Shown here piece after piece: positions 58,802 through 64,000 of a DNA stretch of 64,000 bases. The DNA is taken from the NCBI RefSeq assembly GCF_003473485.1, contig NC_053045.1, positions 43,566,494 through 43,630,493 of the forward strand. Direction: 5' to 3'. The DNA comes from Medicago truncatula (taxonomy: Eukaryota > Streptophyta > Magnoliopsida > Fabales > Fabaceae). The position numbers were made by a program, and so were the translations under genes. Position 1 is the stretch's first letter. Each line of letters opens with the position of its first letter. The notes beneath the pieces are model-generated. The model did no database searches and was not told where the DNA came from. It was given only the letters and a program-made list of their open reading frames with translations.

Positions 58802-59825
58802 ATAAGTTCAATCCGTTATATATCGTGCTGTTTATACTCCAATCTAATTGAAACTTACATACCAAACTTTGTAGGATTTGCTTGTAATTGTGTGCCCGGT
58901 AGAGGTATTTGTTTTTTCTTTTTATTGGGATTTATTTTAAGACAAAAAAAAAAAAAAAAAAGTGATTCAGTTTGATTTTAATTAGAAAAATCGTGATTTC
59001 TTCAAAAAGAAAATTAGAAAAATTGTGATGTGGTTTATATGAATACGGTCTATTATCTTGAATTGTGGAACCCATATCTTAAGAAACAGCTAGCATAGGC
59101 GACAAACAAATGATGGTGATCATGGATTGATACATTTATAATCATGTTATTCACGATGTTTTTTACGCTTATTTCTCATTGTATTTGGGTCATTATTTTT
59201 TTTAAATGAAATGTCTTAAATTTGCTTGCGTTTAAAATTTTAAATAAAATACTACTAATAATTACCATTTGCTTATAAAAAATTATAATGGCAGATAAAA
59301 TAAAATATATACCTATGTAGTGTGACATAAATGATAGATACTTGAGTCTCTTAACCATTTAATCTTTAACTAGTGCATATGAAGAATATTTTTTGAAAGA
59401 GGTTGGTTGACCTATCTCAATTACCTTGGAGGATTTGTTTTAGGGGTTCCGAGGACATCTTTGTTTAACAAAACAAAAGAGGCAAATAGACATGTTCTTC
59501 TCTAAATGTGTAACGCGTAATCACAATAGTACCTTAGTGTATCAAAATTCTAAAAATCTCTATTGTGCACTCCGTTAGTCAAAATAGTATTTGATGTTAA
59601 AATATTATGCTAATACTAACATATTAATCCTTCAATTGAATGATTGATATGTACTTATTATTTATTGTCATATCGGCCGTTATATGTACTTATTTGTTTT
59701 TATACCAGTCCTTATAAGAAAGACGCTATGTTGAAATTTCAATATATTAAAGAAACTATTGTCATTATTTGCACATCCGGACGAAAATAACTATTTGTGC
59801 TTATTTATAAAAAATAAAAAATGAA
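58802..59825. other. AT-rich intergenic
   Basis: No gene was recognised. Contains A and T homopolymers and a few short frames without family resemblance. Confidence 0.5.
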
Positions 59826-60297
59826 GGGTTAAATAAGTTTTTACTCCCTATAAATATTTCAATTTTTCGTTTTAATCCCTCTAAAAAATTTCTTCAACTT
59901 TTAGTCCCTAAAAAATTTTTCATCTTCACTTTTGGTCCCTCCTTTAAAAGTAAACGCATATGTAGAAATCATATTTTTGAATAAAATTTTGAAAAATAAT
60001 TCATAATATTATAAGAATATCTCTCAAAAAATTAGATTTTTTTAACAAAACATGAATTTTTATATTTATTTGAGGTTAAAAATTCATATTTAATTTGTGT
60101 TTTGTTAAAAAAAATCTATTTTTTTTTTGGAATTTTTTTAAATATTTGACACATTTTTGGATAATTTTATTAAAAAAATAAAAAATAGGGATCAAAATAG
60201 TGATTGAATATTTTATAGAGACTAAAAGTTGAAGGAAAATATTAGAAAAATTAAAATGAAAAGTTAATATATTTATAAGGATCAAAACATATTTAAC
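59826..60297. mobile_element. MITE related to the 3617-4484 element
   Basis: Begins GGGTTAAATAAGTTTTTACT and ends with the imperfect reverse complement (…CATATTTAAC). 'TCCCTATAAATAT' and 'TTTTAGTCCCT' phrases are shared with the element at 3617-4484. It is much shorter (472 bp) and lacks the duplicated core. A-rich flanks hide the target duplication. Confidence 0.55.
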
Positions 60298-60553
60298 AAA
60301 AAAAAAAAAAAATATTTGACTCCAGTGGACTACACTTATAACACACGTACAAAGTTTGTCGATATATGCAATGCCGCATTGAAAGGTTTCAAGTCCAAAC
60401 GTGATGATGCAAAAGCAAAACACAGTGGACGCCATGTTCATATCGTCGTCCTGCCGCCGTTGATCTACGCTGCTTCCCTCCACTAACCGGCATTCATCAG
60501 AAGAAGGAAGCAATCCATTTCGAAAGGAAAAGGAAATTTTGGTTTTGGTGGTG

Positions 60554-63500
60554 ATGGGTAATCGTGAAAATGAAAAGCATTCGATTCTTATGGTCTCTGA
60601 TTTTTTCTATCCCAACGTTGGTGGTGTCGAGAATCACATCTACTGCCTCTCTCAATGCTTGCTCAACTTAGGCCATAAGGTATCACATTATCATTTTTCA
60701 CCATTCTAGTTCTACTGCTTAATTCGATTCACTTATTTCACCTTATATACTGCTTTAACCACTTATATCATAAATTTTTATGCTATATACACTTAATTAA
60801 GCTGATTATCCAAACATATCCTTAGGGGAGAAAATGAGATCTCTTTCTCTTTCATTCCATTTATCATAAGAATTATATCTCTTGAAAAGGATCGTTTTCA
60901 TCTAAAGAATTAATCATTTTACACTTTTTCCTTCACGTAGTAACATAATATGATTACACACACTTCAAATCAGGACTGATATATTTATAACTTATTGTGC
61001 TGTCTGAGGTAATTTGGGAAGTTTTTGAATTGAATTAAAATGTAACTACCAATGATCAGGTGGTGGTTGTAACTCATGCTTATGGAAAACGCTCTGGGGT
61101 TAGATACATGACAGGTGGTTTAAAAGTCTACTATGTTCCATGGAGACCATTCTTTAATCAGAACACATTTCCAACTTTGCATGGAACACTCCCAATTATA
61201 AGAACTATTCTCACTCGAGAAAGAATTACCGTTGTGCATGGACATCAAACCTTTTCAACACTTTGTCATGAGGCCCTTATGCATGCTAGAATCATGGGAT
61301 ACAAGGTTGTGTTTACCGATCATTCCTTGAATGGTTTTAGTGATGCTGGAAGTATACACATGAACAAGGTTTTGCAGTTTACCTTGGCAGATGTGAGTCA
61401 GGCTATATGTGTTTCTCATACAAGTAAGGAGAACACGGTTTTGAGGTCGGGTTTGGCGCCGGAGAAGGTTTTTGTAATACCTAATGCTGTTGACACTGCC
61501 AAGTTTAAGCCAATGTCGGAGGAGGAGCGCCGTAGTTCTAAACCTAGTAGATCCGAAATTGTTATTGTTGTTATCAGTCGATTGGTTTACCGTAAAGGAG
61601 CCGACTTGCTTGTTGAAGTCATTCCAGAAGTGTGCAGATTGCATCCTAATGTAAGTTGGCTTGTTTTGCATGACGCGGTATAAGAAATTTGGATCTAGAT
61701 TTTTGTCTAATGTGCACATAATGGTATTAATATATGGTCCCCCCTCTTGGAATGATTTTCCTTTTTGTCCTGCTGGTGCTTCTTGACAGAGAGAGTTGCA
61801 ATTTTTATGATGATTTATAGTATGTGCATACCACTTTTTTTGCAACATATTATTCCTATCTTCTAACCCTAACCTCTTTGCATTATACAAAATTTTGAAG
61901 TCGGAACTAAGACGTTTCATTTATATTGTCAATATTGTGATAAAAACTTTTTGTCCATTGACAGAGAGAAAAATTGTTGACCCTTTTAATATTCATTTTC
62001 ACAATATTTATATGATTATTGGTGTTCCAGTGTTGCTATTTTGTTGGTTCCTTATGTAGGAGCCTAATAGAATCAAGTGAAATAATCGCCAAATAAATTG
62101 TAATTTTTAGAATTTTTTGTAATTTTTAGAATTTTGTACCGTAACCGTACACACTAAAGATATAACTTATGTATCCCATTTGAAGGTTCATTTCATTATT
62201 GGAGGTGATGGACCTAAGCGTGTACGGTTGGAGGAGATGAGAGAAAAGCATTCTCTTCAAGATCGAGTTGATTTGTTGGGAGCTGTACAACATACAGAAG
62301 TCCGATCTGTTCTAATAAAAGGGCATATTTTCTTAAACAGGTTTGGCATCCTGGAAAAGTTCTTTATTTCTTTCTTTAAGTTTTATGGTTATGAATTTAT
62401 ACTCAGTCATAATTTTTAATCATCCGTTGCATCTTCAACACTTGTTTTTTCTATTATTGTTATTTCACTGCCCGAGATTCACTATTATACAACATTTCTG
62501 GTCTTAGAGATATGCGGCTTAATTCTTCTTTAGCTGTTGGGAATAATTTCCTTAATTTTTTGTTTCAAATATAAGGATGATGATGAAAGGCATTTTAAGT
62601 GGATGAAGCTTGAAGAGTAAATTTTATAACTTAATTTGATGTATATCAAGTCATCAATATTTTAAAATTTCCATCTGTTATCATCTATCACACTTCTCAG
62701 TTCTAGTTTTGAGTAACATCTTTTAAGAAAAAGGAGGAAATCTAAAATTTTAGTAACTGATTCTATAAATCATTGAAGTGAATACAAAGAGCATTTTAGT
62801 TTTTATCCATCCTTTATATGGTTGAGATGATGTTCCATTCACACAATGTCAGTTAGGCCTCAAAAGTCTTGTACTCCCTCAGTTTCAAAATACATGTCCA
62901 ATTTTTGCAATGTGCACTATTCACTTAACTTACTTTGACCATACTTTTTAACTAATGTATAAATACAAATATTATCATGTAAGATGTTGTTTTTTTTTTT
63001 TTGGTTAGAATGTAAGATGTTGTTTGATTTGTCTCAACAAATATTTTCAAAATATTAATTTTTTATAATTTTTTATTTTAGATAATTAAAGATATTAACG
63101 GTCAAAATTGTGCATTGGCATATGTGAAGTGGTTGACTTGGACATGCATTTTGAAACGGAGGGAGTAGTACTTTAGATCAATAGGTACTTTAGGGACCTG
63201 AATGACATGACATGGCGTGAAGATAACTATTCTATAAACCCAGGGGATTTGTTAAATTAATGCCATTGACCTCTAAAGCACCTTTTGCTGTTATTAACCA
63301 CAAGTATTTCAAATTTCACTTACTAGCATGTTTAAATTGTCAATCTAAGAAGAAATGTGCACCAGTTTGTTGCATGACCTCTGGAGCAAAGGGGCACCGT
63401 TTCATCCAAATAACCCCGTAGTAACTGTTGATTGTTCATACTTTCTACCTTTTGCTTATGTATCCTTGTTGGTAAACGTAGCATGCTGACCTATGACATG

Positions 63501-64000
63501 AATCCACTTCAAACATTGAATATCTGATCCAAGCTAAGTTGTGTCACAAATACATCTTTTCTGATTTTAAGTTGTTGATTTGAAGATATTAAGGACATGA
63601 ACTTTATCATTCTGATTCGTATCTGATATTATTTATTTTGTATCCGGTGTCCTACCTGACCTTTGCACTGTTACAGTTCCTTAACAGAAGCTTTTTGCAT
63701 AGCCATATTAGAGGCTGCTAGTTGTGGATTGTTAACAGTCAGCACGCGTGTCGGAGGTGTTCCTGAGGTAGGCACCACAAGTATTTTTTCTATTCTTATT
63801 TGATATATAAATTCCTTTTATGTAGTTTATCTTTGAGAAATTTTCTTATACACTTCAGTTTCTTGTCAATTCCAATATTTTGGACTACTATCATGTGGGG
63901 TTTGATATAGATTCACTTCCTTACTATAGGTTGTACCAGATGATATGATTGTTTTGGCAGAACCTGATCCAAGTGATATGGTGCGCGCAATCCAGAAGGC
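60554..64000 (+). CDS. PIGA: PIG-A/SETH2-like GPI-GlcNAc transferase catalytic subunit, 5' part
   Basis: Catalytic subunit of the ER complex that transfers GlcNAc to phosphatidylinositol, the first step of GPI-anchor synthesis (family knowledge; Arabidopsis SETH2). Exons 60554-60679, 61060-61650, 62186-62340, 63677-63767 and 63930-64000 (cut by the window edge) are in phase, giving the first 344 residues or so. Diagnostic sequences are [18 protein letters not shown] (13-30), [43 protein letters not shown] and the GT4-family E-x7-E motif EAFCIAILE (E295, E303). ATG 60554 is used because the family's N-terminus begins just upstream of the ILMVSDFF motif. The C-terminal part, with the membrane segment, is outside the window. 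Intron 3 holds a Stowaway-like MITE. Confidence 0.94.
62874..63165. mobile_element. Stowaway-type MITE of 292 bp in PIG-A intron 3
   Basis: Ends CTCCCTCAGTTTCAAAATAC and the near reverse complement (…TTTTGAAACGGAGGGAG) are flanked by TA (62872-62873 and 63166-63167). Non-coding. Confidence 0.85.

Noticed and set aside
60076..60513. 145-codon minus-strand ORF
   Set aside because: It lies across a MITE and the PIG-A leader, with low-complexity Phe/Ile/Lys-rich sequence and no family resemblance.
61255..61920. 221-codon minus-strand ORF over PIG-A exon 2
   Set aside because: Antisense to a conserved exon and running into its intron; no family resemblance.

Overview
The window is AT-rich plant nuclear DNA. 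Genes are split by GT-AG introns, and intergenic space is packed with plant transposons (hAT, Stowaway-like and MULE-like MITEs, SINEs, a Helitron, a LINE, solo LTRs). The protein families and repeat types point to a legume, most likely Medicago or a close relative. That is an inference; no database was searched.

Layout: (1) 392-2451, minus strand: the 5' part of a CPL1/FIERY2-like RNA polymerase II CTD phosphatase gene, which runs off the left edge. (2) 2452-8507: intergenic, with a tandemly duplicated MULE-like element and a cluster of GGCAGTTAACTGCC palindromes. (3) 8508-16636, plus strand: a complete 13-exon WAPL (cohesin release factor) gene, 955 aa, with an exact 46-residue tandem triplication in exon 8. 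(4) 17716-58140: an interleaved array of CYP71A-type cytochrome P450 genes and epoxide-hydrolase-like alpha/beta hydrolase genes, all on the plus strand. It holds four intact two-exon P450 genes (17716, 22627, 32090, 52975), one decayed P450 with only exon 1 (49463), two intact five-exon hydrolases (40011, 56356) and one hydrolase 3' remnant (31210). (5) 60554-64000: the 5' part of a PIG-A/SETH2 gene for GPI anchor synthesis, which runs off the right edge.

The outer genes (CPL1, WAPL, PIG-A) are conserved single-type housekeeping genes. The P450/hydrolase block between them grew by local duplication. A hydrolase 3' end lies upstream of a P450 at two places (31210 to 32090, and 40011 to 49463), so the duplicated unit probably carried both families in the order hydrolase then P450. 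A P450 that oxidises a substrate beside a hydrolase that could open an epoxide makes the block a candidate small specialised-metabolism cluster. That biochemical link is inference only.

Between 42562 and 49262 I could order nested insertions from target-site duplications: a LINE in a P450 promoter, a hAT element in the LINE, a solo LTR in the hAT element, and separately a MITE near the LINE edge with a second hAT element inside it. Several other elements also have clear target-site duplications.
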